From the NCBI GenBank assembly GCA_002255365.1, contig NCBI01000002.1, positions 1 to 64,000 of the forward strand: 64,000 nucleotides of DNA, written 5' to 3'. Each line of letters begins with the position of its first letter. Within the stretch, counting starts at the first letter, position 1. Both the position numbers and the translations under genes were made by a program. Positions 44,761 through 53,720 of this stretch are shown in pieces. The stretch comes from Chromatiales bacterium 21-64-14. Its GTDB lineage: Bacteria; Pseudomonadota; Gammaproteobacteria; 21-64-14. The notes under the pieces were generated by a model, which ran no database searches, was not told where the DNA came from, and saw nothing but the letters and a program-made list of their open reading frames with translations.

Positions 44761-44789
44761 AAAGGCCCGCAGTCTGCGGGCCTTTTTTT
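44761..44789 (+). terminator. Rho-independent terminator
   Basis: An 11-pair stem (AAAGGCCCGCA with TGCGGGCCTTT), a GTC loop and seven T follow. It ends the histone-like transcript and lies just past the ilvA stop on the other strand. Confidence 0.93.
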
Positions 44790-44816
44790 ATGTTAATCCG
44801 TATCTTATCGACCGGG

Positions 44817-46334
44817 CTAATGCCCCAGAAACAGCTCGTACGCAGGGTTTCCGGTCTCCTCGCGGCACGGGTATCCGAGCCCGTCCAGGAACTCCTGGAA
44901 CCGGGCCCGGTCACCCTCGGGTACCTGGATTCCGGCCAGTACCCGGCCATGGTCCGCGCCGTGATTCCGATAGTGAAACATGCTGATGTTCCATCGGTGT
45001 CCGACGCGGGTCAGGAAACGCAGGAGCGCACCAGGGCGTTCAGGGAACTCAAAACGGTACAGCCGTTCGTTCTCGATCGTTGAAGCGCGGCCGCCCACCA
45101 TGTACCGGATATGGAGCTTGGCAACCTCATCGTCGGTCATGTCCACCACGGGATAATCCCGCGCCCGCAGCTCCCGGATCAGCAAATCCCGCTCCGCCTC
45201 CCCGTCGTCCAGCCGGACCCCCGCGAACACGCACGCCGAGCGGGCGTCCGCGTAACGGTAGTTAAACTCCGTGATACTCCGATGCCCGATGGCACGGCAG
45301 AACTCCCGGAAACTGCCCGGACGCTCGGGGATCGTCACCGCCAGCAGCGCCTCGCGGTGCTCCCCCAACTCGGCCCGCTCAGCCACGTGGCGCAGGCGAT
45401 CGAAATTGATATTGGCGCCACTGTTCACCGCCACCAGGTCTAGATCCCGAACCCCGGTCCGCTCCACGTAGCGTTTCAGCCCGGCGATCGCCAGCGCACC
45501 AGCGGGCTCCACAATGGAGCGGGTATCGTCGAAAATATCCTTGATCGCGGCACAAATTTCGTCGGGCGTAACCAGGAGCACCTCGTCTACCAGCCGCCGT
45601 GCGATCCGGAACGGCTCGCGCCCGACTTGGCGCACCGCGACGCCGTCCGCGAAGATTCCCACCTCCTTCAGGGTAACCCGCCGGCCCGCTTCCAGCGCGC
45701 GGTACAGGGTCGCGGCGTCGTTGGGCTCCACCCCGATCACCTTGATGTCCGGCCTCAAGGACTTCACGTATGCCGCTATGCCCGCGATCAGGCCACCACC
45801 ACCCACCGGTACGAAAATTGCGTGCAACTTCGCCGGGTGTTGGCGCAGCAGCTCCATAGCGATCGTTCCCTGCCCCGCAATGACCTCCGGATCGTCATAG
45901 GGATGGATAAAGGTCATTTTCCGGTCCCGCGCCAAACCGACCGCATGCCTACAGGCCTCGTCGTAGGTATCTCCGTGAAGTACGATCCGCGCACCCAGGT
46001 TGCGCACCGCCTCCACCTTGATGACCGGGGTGGTGCGCGGCATGACGATGAGTGCCTTGATCCCCAGACGCTGGGCGGCGAGTGCCACCCCCTGGGCGTG
46101 GTTGCCCGCGGACGCCGCGATCACGCCCTGACGGGCCGCCTCCGGCGACAACCCGGCCATCTTGTTGTAGGCACCACGCAGCTTGAACGAAAAGACGGGT
46201 TGCAGATCCTCGCGCTTGAGCAGGATCCGGTTGCCTAACCGGGACGACAGCAGCGGGGCAATTTCAAGGGGGGTCTCCACCGCGACGTCATAGACCTGCG
46301 CGGTTAGAATCTTCTCGATATAGCGTTTTGGCAT
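44817..46334 (-). CDS. ilvA: Threonine ammonia-lyase, biosynthetic
   Basis: This PLP enzyme deaminates threonine to 2-oxobutanoate for isoleucine synthesis. The 505-residue length matches the biosynthetic, feedback-regulated type. The PLP lysine is in [11 protein letters not shown] (Lys 51), and the phosphate loop [11 protein letters not shown] lies near 182. Two ACT-like domains occur near 325-420 and 420-505 ([29 protein letters not shown]) and bind isoleucine/valine. The start is ATG 46334. It is divergent from rpiA. Confidence 0.96.
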   Translation of the reverse strand: MPKRYIEKILTAQVYDVAVETPLEIAPLLSSRLGNRILLKREDLQPVFSFKLRGAYNKMAGLSPEAARQGVIAASAGNHAQGVALAAQRLGIKALIVMPRTTPVIKVEAVRNLGARIVLHGDTYDEACRHAVGLARDRKMTFIHPYDDPEVIAGQGTIAMELLRQHPAKLHAIFVPVGGGGLIAGIAAYVKSLRPDIKVIGVEPNDAATLYRALEAGRRVTLKEVGIFADGVAVRQVGREPFRIARRLVDEVLLVTPDEICAAIKDIFDDTRSIVEPAGALAIAGLKRYVERTGVRDLDLVAVNSGANINFDRLRHVAERAELGEHREALLAVTIPERPGSFREFCRAIGHRSITEFNYRYADARSACVFAGVRLDDGEAERDLLIRELRARDYPVVDMTDDEVAKLHIRYMVGGRASTIENERLYRFEFPERPGALLRFLTRVGHRWNISMFHYRNHGADHGRVLAGIQVPEGDRARFQEFLDGLGYPCREETGNPAYELFLGH

Positions 46335-46448
46335 CGTGATACGGTAGCAGGACACCGAAGCTTGTGCCAGAAGATCGGCGGACTTGGACTTTCCCGGCCC
46401 CAGCACCCACGGTATCATCAGCGATGCAGGTGCCTTGCGGAGACGGCA

Positions 46449-47105
46449 ATGACCGAAGACGACATGAAAAAACAAGCGGCGGAGGCGGCGCTGGAATACG
46501 TGGAAGCCGGAACTGTCGTGGGCATAGGTACCGGATCCACCGCCAACCATTTCATTGACGCTCTTGCCCGAGCCAAGGGTAAGATCGACGGCGCCGTCGC
46601 GAGCTCCATCAGCTCGTCGCAGCGACTCAAGACGCACCAGATCCCGGTGCTGGACCTAAATTCCGTGGGGGAACTACCCCTTTATGTAGACGGAGCCGAT
46701 GAGGCCAACCGCCATATGCAGCTGATCAAAGGCGGCGGCGGGGCGCTCACCCGCGAGAAGATCGTCGCGGGTGCGAGCCGGCGTTTCGTCTGCATCGCAC
46801 ACGAATCCAAGTTGGTGGACATGCTCGGGCAGTTTCCGCTTCCGGTGGAGGTCATCCCCATGGCCCGGAGCTTCGTGGCCCGTGAGCTCGTCCGCCACGG
46901 GGGACGCCCGGTGCTGCGCGAGGGATTCGTCACCGACAACGGCAACGTGATCCTGGACGTGCATGGGCTGCAGATCCAGGAACCCGCCCACCTTGAGGCC
47001 GCGCTCAATAATATCCCCGGCGTGGTCACCAACGGGATCTTTGCCCTGCGCCCAGCGGACGTGCTGATCCTGGGTGGGGAGAACGGGGTGCGCACCCTTA
47101 GGTAG
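46449..47105 (+). CDS. rpiA: Ribose-5-phosphate isomerase A
   Basis: Interconverts ribose 5-phosphate and ribulose 5-phosphate, the substrate of prk in the same window. The 218-residue protein has [11 protein letters not shown] near 25, [16 protein letters not shown] near 55, DGADEAN near 80 and [12 protein letters not shown] near 93, with the catalytic base in DGADEAN/Lys region. It is divergent from ilvA with a 114-base gap, as in E. coli-type relatives. Confidence 0.96.
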   Translation: MTEDDMKKQAAEAALEYVEAGTVVGIGTGSTANHFIDALARAKGKIDGAVASSISSSQRLKTHQIPVLDLNSVGELPLYVDGADEANRHMQLIKGGGGALTREKIVAGASRRFVCIAHESKLVDMLGQFPLPVEVIPMARSFVARELVRHGGRPVLREGFVTDNGNVILDVHGLQIQEPAHLEAALNNIPGVVTNGIFALRPADVLILGGENGVRTLR

Positions 47106-47159
47106 CGTGGCGATGGTATCGCGCTAGCGGCCTAGCACCAGGCCTGCGGAGACGGACTC

Positions 47160-47360
47160 GTGTCGCGAACCCTGATCATCGTCGGCCTCCTGGTGGTAAT
47201 AATGGGGGTGTTGTGGCCGTGGCTCGGACGGATCGGGTTCGGGCGGCTACCGGGAGATCTGACCCTCGGGAAGGATGGCTTTCGGTTCTATTTTCCGATT
47301 ACCACGTCAATCATCGTAAGCCTGATCCTGACCCTCCTCCTCTGGCTATTCCGAAAATGA
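47160..47360 (+). CDS. DUF2905 small membrane protein
   Basis: A 66-residue protein with two hydrophobic segments (RTLIIVGLLVVIMGVLWPWL and SIIVSLILTLLLWLF), joined by GRLPGDLTLGKDGFRFYFPI, the DUF2905 signature. The function is unknown. The start is GTG, 54 bases after rpiA. Confidence 0.88.
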   Translation: MSRTLIIVGLLVVIMGVLWPWLGRIGFGRLPGDLTLGKDGFRFYFPITTSIIVSLILTLLLWLFRK

Positions 47361-47426
47361 CCCCGGAGATGGCTCTCTCCCCGGGTGTAGGTCTGGCGCG
47401 GCAGCCAACGCGGCCTGGAGCCCGTT

Positions 47427-47453
47427 AAAAAAACGGGGCCCGCAGGCCCCGTT
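47427..47453 (-). terminator. Rho-independent terminator of the porin gene
   Basis: On the minus strand a 9-pair stem (AACGGGGCC with GGCCCCGTT, 4-base loop) is followed by seven T. It lies 25 bases after the porin stop. Confidence 0.92.
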
Positions 47454-47477
47454 AGTTTACCGCTGTCCACTGCGGGA

Positions 47478-48680
47478 TCAGAAGCTGTGCTGCATCCCCA
47501 CCGTAATCGTGTCGATGTGCTTGATACCGGAGAGTGCCTCGTTGTTGGACGCGACGCGAGCCCAGCCGCCATAGGCGAAGGTGCGCTGGCCAAAGGCGTA
47601 TTTTGCACCCACCAGATACGTCTTGGTGTTGTTGCCCACGTCCACCCCTCCCGCATTGCGGCTGTCGTTACCCTGCCCGTACTCGGCCACCAGAGTGGCA
47701 TTACCCAGGCCATAGGACGCTCCCGTGAACCAAGTGTCCCCGCCGTTTACATTCAGGTTGTTCTGGGCAAGGGCACTGGCCGGGGCAACTAAGGCGCCAC
47801 TGGCGGAAACTCCGAAGCTACGGCTGATAAGACCACCGTCGCGCTCCCACTGCCCGTAAACCGCCATACCGGACACAAAGCTGCTCAGATCAATCTTCGC
47901 GCCGAACTTGTATGCTCTGTCTTTGCCGCCGGCTCCATTGGTCATGTAGTTGCCATAGGCCAGCACTGGACCCTGATCGTAGAGCAGTCCCGCACTCCAA
48001 GTGTCATGGCCGGATATTCCCGCCGCTTGGTTGGTATGCAACGTGTAGTGGCCCAGCACTTGGAAACCCATGATTTTAGCCGAGGTGAAACGCAGGCTCT
48101 TGTTGGCGAAGGCCTGGCCGTCTTCGCCGGACATGTCGTTCTGCAGCGCCGACTCCATGCCGAAATTGCGCGCCTGCAAGGCCGTGTTGTACATCGGGTC
48201 GACGAGGCTACCGGTGTACGCATAGGGCGTCAGCACGGTGCCAAAGGTCACGCTGCCAAAGCTAGCGCTCTGCAGACCCAGCCATTGCTCACGACCGTAT
48301 ACGCTGCCGTTTACGCTGCCGTTGTTTGACCCGGGCGTATTTTGGCAGCTGCCGTTGTTGCTGGCACCGAACGTACAGGTGGGATCAATGCCCCATTCTA
48401 CCTTGTAGATGGCCTGCAGGCCGTTGCCCAAGGCTTCAGAGCCCTTCAGGCCCACTACGCTGTCGTTGCTCAACATGTCGACGTTGTTGCCCCGCATCAT
48501 GTTCAGGCCACGCAGGTTGAAATTGGCGCCGGGGAAAGAGCCATTCGCGGCAGACGATGTCTGGGTATCCCAGGCGTTGGCGCTGATGTCCAAACGGCCG
48601 TACAGGGTCGTGCCGGCCTGGGCCGTCAACGGTGCGAAAATCGCCGCCGCCACGGCGTACGTGATCAGCTTCTTTTTCAT
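47478..48680 (-). CDS. Gram-negative porin
   Basis: A 400-residue outer-membrane protein. It has a signal peptide, MKKKLITYAVAAAIFAPLTAQA, with likely cleavage before GTTLYGRLDISANAWD, the usual start of trimeric general porins. The middle has LKGSEALGNGLQAIYKVEWG, matching the 16-stranded porin family. The final residues GMQHSF end in Phe, the outer-membrane insertion signal. The gene has a strong terminator and a dyad in its upstream region. Codon use is typical. Confidence 0.93.
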   Translation of the reverse strand: MKKKLITYAVAAAIFAPLTAQAGTTLYGRLDISANAWDTQTSSAANGSFPGANFNLRGLNMMRGNNVDMLSNDSVVGLKGSEALGNGLQAIYKVEWGIDPTCTFGASNNGSCQNTPGSNNGSVNGSVYGREQWLGLQSASFGSVTFGTVLTPYAYTGSLVDPMYNTALQARNFGMESALQNDMSGEDGQAFANKSLRFTSAKIMGFQVLGHYTLHTNQAAGISGHDTWSAGLLYDQGPVLAYGNYMTNGAGGKDRAYKFGAKIDLSSFVSGMAVYGQWERDGGLISRSFGVSASGALVAPASALAQNNLNVNGGDTWFTGASYGLGNATLVAEYGQGNDSRNAGGVDVGNNTKTYLVGAKYAFGQRTFAYGGWARVASNNEALSGIKHIDTITVGMQHSF

Positions 48681-48789
48681 CGGATCGCTCTCCATAACGA
48701 AGCAAAGATGGTGGGTGAACCTGCCGTACTTTATAGCAGCTTAGTGTAGGAACGCAACAAAATTGATTAACTCTGCAACAGTTGGAAAT

Positions 48790-48809
48790 ATGTTGCTTAT
48801 ATGCAACAT
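48790..48809. promoter_or_regulatory. Dyad upstream of the porin gene
   Basis: ATGTTGC-N6-GCAACAT is a perfect 7-bp inverted repeat, 110 bases upstream of the porin start. It sits in an AT-rich region that also holds TGCAACAGTTG. It looks like an operator, but the regulator is unknown. Confidence 0.45.
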
Positions 48810-48912
48810 TTCATCTCGGAATCGGGGCCACTGCGCCCGGCGAATATGACCGCATCCGGGTCATGATGTGGAAATGGCCCAACCGGTCACCCCATGGGCA
48901 AAGGGGAACGAT

Positions 48913-48986
48913 TGGCTGGGGGACGTGGATTCGAACCACGGTTAGCGGAGTCAGAGTCCGCTGTCCTACCGCTAGACGATCCCCCA
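48913..48986 (-). tRNA. tRNA-Gln (anticodon CTG)
   Basis: The acceptor stem is TGGGGGA with TCCCCCA, with discriminator G and encoded CCA. The anticodon loop CTCTGAC gives CTG, reading CAG glutamine codons. The T arm has GGTTCGAATCC. The fold resembles E. coli tRNA-Gln. Confidence 0.95.
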
Positions 48987-49208
48987 GTGGTAACCGATTG
49001 CGCGCCGCCGGAGCCAGCGGACCGCAGCAACCCGCGACACCCGCGGGCGTACCCCGAAGGGCGGGGGAACCCGGAAGCGCGGGACCACGTCCTGAAGGAC
49101 GCGGTCAGCGCGGGAGGCATACACCCATTCTGGTACTCCGTTCGTCGGTTGCACAAACGCTCGGCCGGGGGCGCGGAATCCGAATAACCGGGTCCGCGCC
49201 GGGGCGCT

Positions 49209-49601
49209 CTAGCGCTTCGAGTACTGGGGCGCGCGACGGGCCTTATGGCGCCCTACCTTCTTGCGCTCCACTTCCCGAGCGTCGCGGGTCAGAAAACCGA
49301 TCTTTCGAAGCGGGACGCGCAGTTGTTCATCATAGGCGACCAATGCCCGAGCCACGGCGTGGCGAATCGCCCCTGCCTGGCCGGTGCTGCCCCCGCCCCG
49401 AACCAATGCATGGACGTCGAACCGGTCCGCCAAGGTCACGGCCTCCAGCGGCTGACGCACCACCATACGCGCCGTTTCGCGGCCAAAGTACTGCTCCACG
49501 GGCCGCTGATTTACGGTAATCGCGCCGGTTCCAGGCCGAAGGTAGACCCGCGCCGTGGAGGTCTTGCGACGACCGGTACTGTAGGCCACCTGCTGAGTCA
49601 T
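49209..49601 (-). CDS. rpsI: 30S ribosomal protein S9
   Basis: A 130-residue S9 with [17 protein letters not shown] near residue 8, [20 protein letters not shown] near 70, and the C-terminal tail [14 protein letters not shown] ending in Lys-Arg that reaches into the P site. It lies 18 bases after rplM in the usual operon. The transcript probably starts at the promoter near 50284. Confidence 0.98.
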   Translation of the reverse strand: MTQQVAYSTGRRKTSTARVYLRPGTGAITVNQRPVEQYFGRETARMVVRQPLEAVTLADRFDVHALVRGGGSTGQAGAIRHAVARALVAYDEQLRVPLRKIGFLTRDAREVERKKVGRHKARRAPQYSKR

Positions 49602-49619
49602 AGGGAGGAATCCTCTGTG

Positions 49620-50048
49620 TTACAGTTCGAGCGGCTTGGGTTGCTGCGCCACGTGCTTGTGTTCGGGGCCCGGATACACTTTGAGTTTGCGCATCATGGC
49701 GCGCCCCAGAGAGTTCTTGGGGAGCATGCCGCGTACCGCATGCTGGATGACCCGCTCCGGAGCGGTCGCCAGCTGCTTGCCCAATGTGATGGATTTCAGG
49801 TTCCCGATGTATCCGGTGTGATGGTAATACACCTTGTCGGTCAGTTTCGCGCCGGTGGCCCGCACCTGACCCGCGTTGACCACTACCATATAGTCCCCGG
49901 TATCCACATGGGGCGTGTATTCCGGCTTGTGCTTGCCGCGCAGCCGCCGAGCCAGCTCGGACGCCAGACGACCGAGAGTCTTGCCGGACGCGTCTACTAG
50001 GTACCAGTCGCGGATCACGGTCTCCGGCTTGGCTACGAAGGTCTTCAT
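49620..50048 (-). CDS. rplM: 50S ribosomal protein L13
   Basis: A 142-residue L13 starting [20 protein letters not shown], with [20 protein letters not shown] near 22 and [20 protein letters not shown] near 108. ATG 50048 was chosen over 50051 by family alignment. In E. coli, L13 represses this operon through its 5' leader. Here the leader contains an intrinsic terminator (50155-50182). Confidence 0.98.
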   Translation of the reverse strand: MKTFVAKPETVIRDWYLVDASGKTLGRLASELARRLRGKHKPEYTPHVDTGDYMVVVNAGQVRATGAKLTDKVYYHHTGYIGNLKSITLGKQLATAPERVIQHAVRGMLPKNSLGRAMMRKLKVYPGPEHKHVAQQPKPLEL

Positions 50049-50154
50049 CACACTCTCTCCAAAATACCGCGGCGGGGCCGCGGGAGGGGCGCAAATGGTA
50101 CAAAAACCGTACGCAAGTTACAAGCCTGGGACGGCAGGACCGGCGGGGCGGCAG

Positions 50155-50182
50155 AAAAAAACGCGGCCTTGAGAGGCCGCGT
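50155..50182 (-). terminator. Intrinsic terminator in the rplM leader
   Basis: On the minus strand, a 9-pair perfect stem ACGCGGCCT with AGGCCGCGT and loop CTCA is followed by seven T. It lies between the strong rplM promoter (50256-50284) and the rplM start (50048), so it is in the leader. It would either attenuate the operon or end a transcript from the upstream ferredoxin gene. Confidence 0.85.
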
Positions 50183-50252
50183 GAAAACCACCTAAAGGAG
50201 GATGGAGGAGTCGCTGACATACGGATTTGCGGGGTCCGGACATCAGCTGATC

Positions 50253-50362
50253 AATATATTCTAATATTTAATTCCGATTGTCAACCCGGCGCCGGACCCC
50301 ATCGGCCAGCGCACCTCGGCACCCCAGCTATGTATGTAACTAATTAAAAATTAGAATATATT
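50253..50362. repeat. AT-rich inverted repeat around a GC-rich centre
   Basis: AATATATTCTAATATTTAAT (from 50253) and, inverted, TTAAAAATTAGAATATATT (to 50362) match at 20 of 21 positions across the full 21-bp arms (50253-50273 and 50342-50362), with a GC-rich 68-base centre. The left arm contains the -10 region of the rplM promoter. The right arm points away and has no gene to serve. Confidence 0.7.
50256..50284 (-). promoter_or_regulatory. Promoter of rplM-rpsI
   Basis: On the minus strand there is TTGACA, a 17-base spacer and GAATAT, inside an AT-rich block. The -35 is consensus. The transcript would have about a 200-base leader before rplM. Confidence 0.75.
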
Positions 50363-50404
50363 CTGAGAGCGCCGGGCCGCGGCCTGGATCGGACCCCGCC
50401 GGTC

Positions 50405-50713
50405 TCAGATACGTAGCCGGTCCACTACCCGTCCGTGGATCAGATGTTCTTCGATGATCTCGTCGATGTCCTCGGTATCCACATAGGTGTACCAAACCGC
50501 CTCCGGATACACCACCAGCACCGGACCCTGGCTACAGCGGTCCATGCACCCGGCGAGATTGATCCTCACCCCGCCCGCGCCCGTCAGACCCAAGGCCTTG
50601 GTCCGGGCCTTGGCGTAGTCCCGCACCGCCCGGGCATCATGATTCTGGCAGCAGGCGCTGCCGTCCTCCCGCTGGTTGGTACAGAAGAACACATGGTAAC
50701 GGTAGTAGGACAT
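50405..50713 (-). CDS. (2Fe-2S) ferredoxin domain protein
   Basis: A 102-residue thioredoxin-like ferredoxin. It has YHVFFCTNQREDGSACC near residue 6, with the first two Cys, and VRINLAGCMDRCSQGPVLVVYP near 46, with the last pair. The four Cys bind a [2Fe-2S] cluster as in Shethna-type proteins. It may carry electrons or store the cluster for another protein. ATG 50713 (MSYYRYHVFF) was chosen. Its stop precedes the AT-rich rplM promoter region. Confidence 0.88.
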   Translation of the reverse strand: MSYYRYHVFFCTNQREDGSACCQNHDARAVRDYAKARTKALGLTGAGGVRINLAGCMDRCSQGPVLVVYPEAVWYTYVDTEDIDEIIEEHLIHGRVVDRLRI

Positions 50714-50771
50714 CGGGCGATTATATGGGCTCGGCAAGCCAGCGGGAACCATCGACGCCAGCCGGAACCCC

Positions 50772-51467
50772 TCAGAAACGGTAGACCAAGTTCACAGAGC
50801 TGAGATAATCGGTCTTTTTGGTCCCCACCGGGACGCTGCTGTTGAATTTGACGGTCTCCGCGACCTTCACGGCCAAGTTGCCCACCACCTGGCTCTGTAG
50901 CGAACTCACCGACTCCACGGTGGTATTGCTGCGTCCGCCCTCTACCCGCAGGCGCTGGTTGAGCTTGGCGCTGTCGCTGAGTGCCCAGGTAAGCCCGGCA
51001 GCGGCGCGGACAATCACCTCATTCCGCCCGCGCTCACCCTCCTGGCGGCTCTGGCGCAGACCGGGGCCCGCTTGGAGATCCGCGTGTACTGACGCGTAGG
51101 GATGGAAGCGGTGCCCGTAACCGAAACTCTCCGACGCCTGGTAAGCATAACCACTGAACCGGTCCGCGTCATAGCGCAAGTTGCCAAACCAGAACGAGGC
51201 GTGGCTGAAGTCGTACGCGGTCTTCAACTCGCCGACGTAGCGCTCAGCGGTAGTGGTCCCCTGGTTAGCGCTGTTGAGCGCCTCCAGCCTGAGATCGTCA
51301 CGCCACTGGGTATGCTGATGTTCGACGTCGAGCGCCGCATTCAGGGTACTGGTATTAGTATTGCCCTGGGTCGCGACCAACCCGAGATCGGCCTCGCCGT
51401 TCCAGGACGCGGCACTGGCAACGGTCGGGACCAGCGCCAACGCGCTCAGCATGATCCATCGCACCAC
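50772..51467 (-). CDS. DUF481 outer-membrane protein
   Basis: A roughly 230-residue protein (YdiY/salt-stress-induced family). The signal peptide, about WIMLSALALVPTVASA, ends before ASWNGEADLGLVATQGN, where the family begins. The C-terminus SSVNLVYRF ends in Phe, an outer-membrane insertion signal. It is probably a small beta-barrel, with unknown substrate. GTG at 51467 or 51464 and ATG 51452 are candidate starts. It is divergent from the GlcF-like gene. Confidence 0.85.
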   Translation of the reverse strand: MVRWIMLSALALVPTVASAASWNGEADLGLVATQGNTNTSTLNAALDVEHQHTQWRDDLRLEALNSANQGTTTAERYVGELKTAYDFSHASFWFGNLRYDADRFSGYAYQASESFGYGHRFHPYASVHADLQAGPGLRQSRQEGERGRNEVIVRAAAGLTWALSDSAKLNQRLRVEGGRSNTTVESVSSLQSQVVGNLAVKVAETVKFNSSVPVGTKKTDYLSSVNLVYRF

Positions 51468-51619
51468 CGTTTGAACCCCCCCTGACGGGCGTGGTTTTAC
51501 CCGCAATGCAGTAAGTCGAGCGGCGTATACTAACAGCCCAGCCCAGTGCTTCAACGTTGTTGCGCGGAGAGACCACGGAGCGCGTGACAATCCAGCCCCC
51601 TGGTAGCGACGATCGACCG

Positions 51620-52975
51620 ATGCAGAACCCCCGCGCCCGTCCACCAAACGCCACCCGCCCACCGGAAGGACCGCGCGCCGCAGCGCTGCTAGCGGCCGCG
51701 GACCACTGTGTGCAATGCGGTCTGTGCCTTCCCCACTGTGCCACTTATGCCGTGAGCCGCGACGAGGGAGAATCGCCGCGCGGTCGCATCGCTCTGATCC
51801 AGGGCCTGCTGACCGGACGCCTGCAGGCGCAGCCACGCCTGCTCGCCCACCTGGACCACTGCCTCGTATGCCGCGCTTGCGAATCGGTGTGTCCCTCTCG
51901 GGTCCCCTACGGCACGATCATCGACGGGATCCGCGCGGAGTTGGAACCGCGGCGTGGGCGCAGCGCGGCACAACGCCTGCTGCGCCGGGTGACCCTGGAT
52001 GGCATCGTGACGCACCGCAAAGCCTTGCATTTTACCGTAGCCCTGCTGCGCCTCTATCAACGCTCTGGCCTGCAGATCGCGGCACGCCGTAGCGGCCTGC
52101 TGGACCGGCTGGGACTCGCCGGCCTGGAGGCGTTGCTACCCGCGCTGCCACCCATGCGCCCATGGAAGTCCCGGTACCGCGCGCACGGCAGCAGCCGTGG
52201 CACCGTGGCCCTATTCACCGGGTGCGTCGCGACGGTGTTGGACCGCGTGACCCTGGAGGCCGCCATTCGCGTTTTGAACCGGATCGGCTTCGACGTAACG
52301 GTGCCCGCCGGCCAGGCCTGTTGCGGCGCTCTGCATCGCCACAACGGGGCATCGGAGGGAGCCCGCTCCCTGGCGCGGCGCAATCTCCGGGCATTCGCGG
52401 ATCCGGCATTGACCGCCGTGGTGGGAGTGGCAAGCGGCTGCACCGCAGAGCTGTCCGAATACGCGCAACTGCTCTCCGACGAGGACGACACCGCCTTCCC
52501 GCAGCGGGTATGGGACATCACCCGGTTTGTGGCCGATACGCCGTGGCCAGCCAGTGTCACGCCCGCGCCCCTCGCGGCGCGCGCTCTGGTGCACGATCCA
52601 TGCACCCTGACCAACGTACTCCGCGTGCCGGACGCGCCTTACCGTCTGCTGAAGCGGATTCCGGGGCTGAAGGTGGACCCGCTGCCGGGAAACGCCCATT
52701 GTTGCGGCGCCGCCGGCAGTCAGTTGTTGACTGACCGGGCACAGGCCCAGCGGCTGCTGGAGCCGAAACTCGTGGCGCTGCGCGCCGCGCGGCCGCAGTT
52801 TCTGATCACCTCCAATGTGGGTTGCGCGTTGCACTTCGCCGGGGCCTTGGGCCATGGACTGAACGACCTGGAACTTCTCCATCCAGTGGCCCTGCTCGAC
52901 CGGCAACTCACCGCCGGTGCGCAGCGGGACGGTGATGAGCTTCCCGGTGCAACGCACAGCGGCGTCATGGAATAG
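51620..52975 (+). CDS. GlcF-like (Fe-S)-binding protein with two CCG domains
   Basis: A 451-residue electron-transfer subunit. It has two [4Fe-4S] motifs near residues 30-40 (CVQCGLCLPHC) and 78-90 (CLVCRACESVCP), and two CCG domains, each ending in a CCG motif (ACCGALHRHNG near 235; HCCGAAGSQLL near 360), with a ferredoxin-to-CCG layout like glycolate oxidase GlcF. No FAD-binding GlcD/GlcE lies next to it. Glycolate, lactate or other 2-hydroxyacid dehydrogenase is possible. Start ATG 51620 was preferred over 51557. Confidence 0.85.
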   Translation: MQNPRARPPNATRPPEGPRAAALLAAADHCVQCGLCLPHCATYAVSRDEGESPRGRIALIQGLLTGRLQAQPRLLAHLDHCLVCRACESVCPSRVPYGTIIDGIRAELEPRRGRSAAQRLLRRVTLDGIVTHRKALHFTVALLRLYQRSGLQIAARRSGLLDRLGLAGLEALLPALPPMRPWKSRYRAHGSSRGTVALFTGCVATVLDRVTLEAAIRVLNRIGFDVTVPAGQACCGALHRHNGASEGARSLARRNLRAFADPALTAVVGVASGCTAELSEYAQLLSDEDDTAFPQRVWDITRFVADTPWPASVTPAPLAARALVHDPCTLTNVLRVPDAPYRLLKRIPGLKVDPLPGNAHCCGAAGSQLLTDRAQAQRLLEPKLVALRAARPQFLITSNVGCALHFAGALGHGLNDLELLHPVALLDRQLTAGAQRDGDELPGATHSGVME

Positions 52976-53036
52976 CCGCGCGTGAAACCATCGATGATCC
53001 TCGACATCCGATAGCCTGAGGCAGTATCTTGGAGCG

Positions 53037-53681
53037 ATGGGTGAACACCACTATTCCGCAACGGACCGGCTGATCGCACAGGTGGACCAGGCACTGCGTA
53101 CCCTGTTCGGCAACCCCACCACCACCGGCCGCCCGGACCCGGCCGCCGCTGTGGAAGACGGCACGCTCTCCACCGCGGAGCAACATCAGTCTGCCCGGTT
53201 GATACGGGTCGACCACGCCGGCGAGGTCTGCGCGCAGGCCCTCTATCAGGGCCAAGCGCTTACCGCACGGAGGCCGGAAATCCGTGCCAAGATGCAACAG
53301 GCGTGCTGGGAGGAGAACGACCACCTGGACTGGTGCGCCGGCCGCCTACGCGCCCTCGGACACCGCCCAAGCTTGTTGAACCCGTTGTGGTATGCCGGTT
53401 CCCTGGCCATCGGGGCGGCGGCCGGTCTGGCTGGGGACCGCTGGAGCCTGAGTTTCGTGGCTGAGACTGAAGCCCAGGTGGGGCATCACCTAGACGGGCA
53501 TCTTAGCCGTCTGCCGACGCAGGATCACAAAAGCCGGGCCATTCTGGAGCAGATGAAACGGGACGAGGCGCGGCACGCCACCGTGGCATTGGAGTCCGGC
53601 GCGGCACCGCTGCCGGCGCCGGTGCGCGGCATCATGGCGCTGACTTCGCGCATCATGACCACCACCGCCTACTGGTTCTGA
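53037..53681 (+). CDS. coq7: Demethoxyubiquinone hydroxylase Coq7
   Basis: A diiron monooxygenase that adds the last hydroxyl group to the ubiquinone ring. The 214-residue protein has two repeats of ligands: [19 protein letters not shown] near 58, EENDHLDWC near 91, [15 protein letters not shown] near 142, and [12 protein letters not shown] near 173. All Glu/His ligands are present. It lies upstream of speD in the same order as in pseudomonads but is transcribed convergently with it. GGAG lies 6 bases before the ATG. Confidence 0.95.
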   Translation: MGEHHYSATDRLIAQVDQALRTLFGNPTTTGRPDPAAAVEDGTLSTAEQHQSARLIRVDHAGEVCAQALYQGQALTARRPEIRAKMQQACWEENDHLDWCAGRLRALGHRPSLLNPLWYAGSLAIGAAAGLAGDRWSLSFVAETEAQVGHHLDGHLSRLPTQDHKSRAILEQMKRDEARHATVALESGAAPLPAPVRGIMALTSRIMTTTAYWF

Positions 53682-53720
53682 AACCCGGTTCCCGGGAATA
53701 CAAGCGGCGGCCGTGCCGGA

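Noticed and set aside
50158-50220. Possible riboswitch in the rplM leader
   Set aside because: Only the terminator stem and a C/T-rich stretch complementary to a ribosome site are visible. No known ligand-binding fold was recognised.
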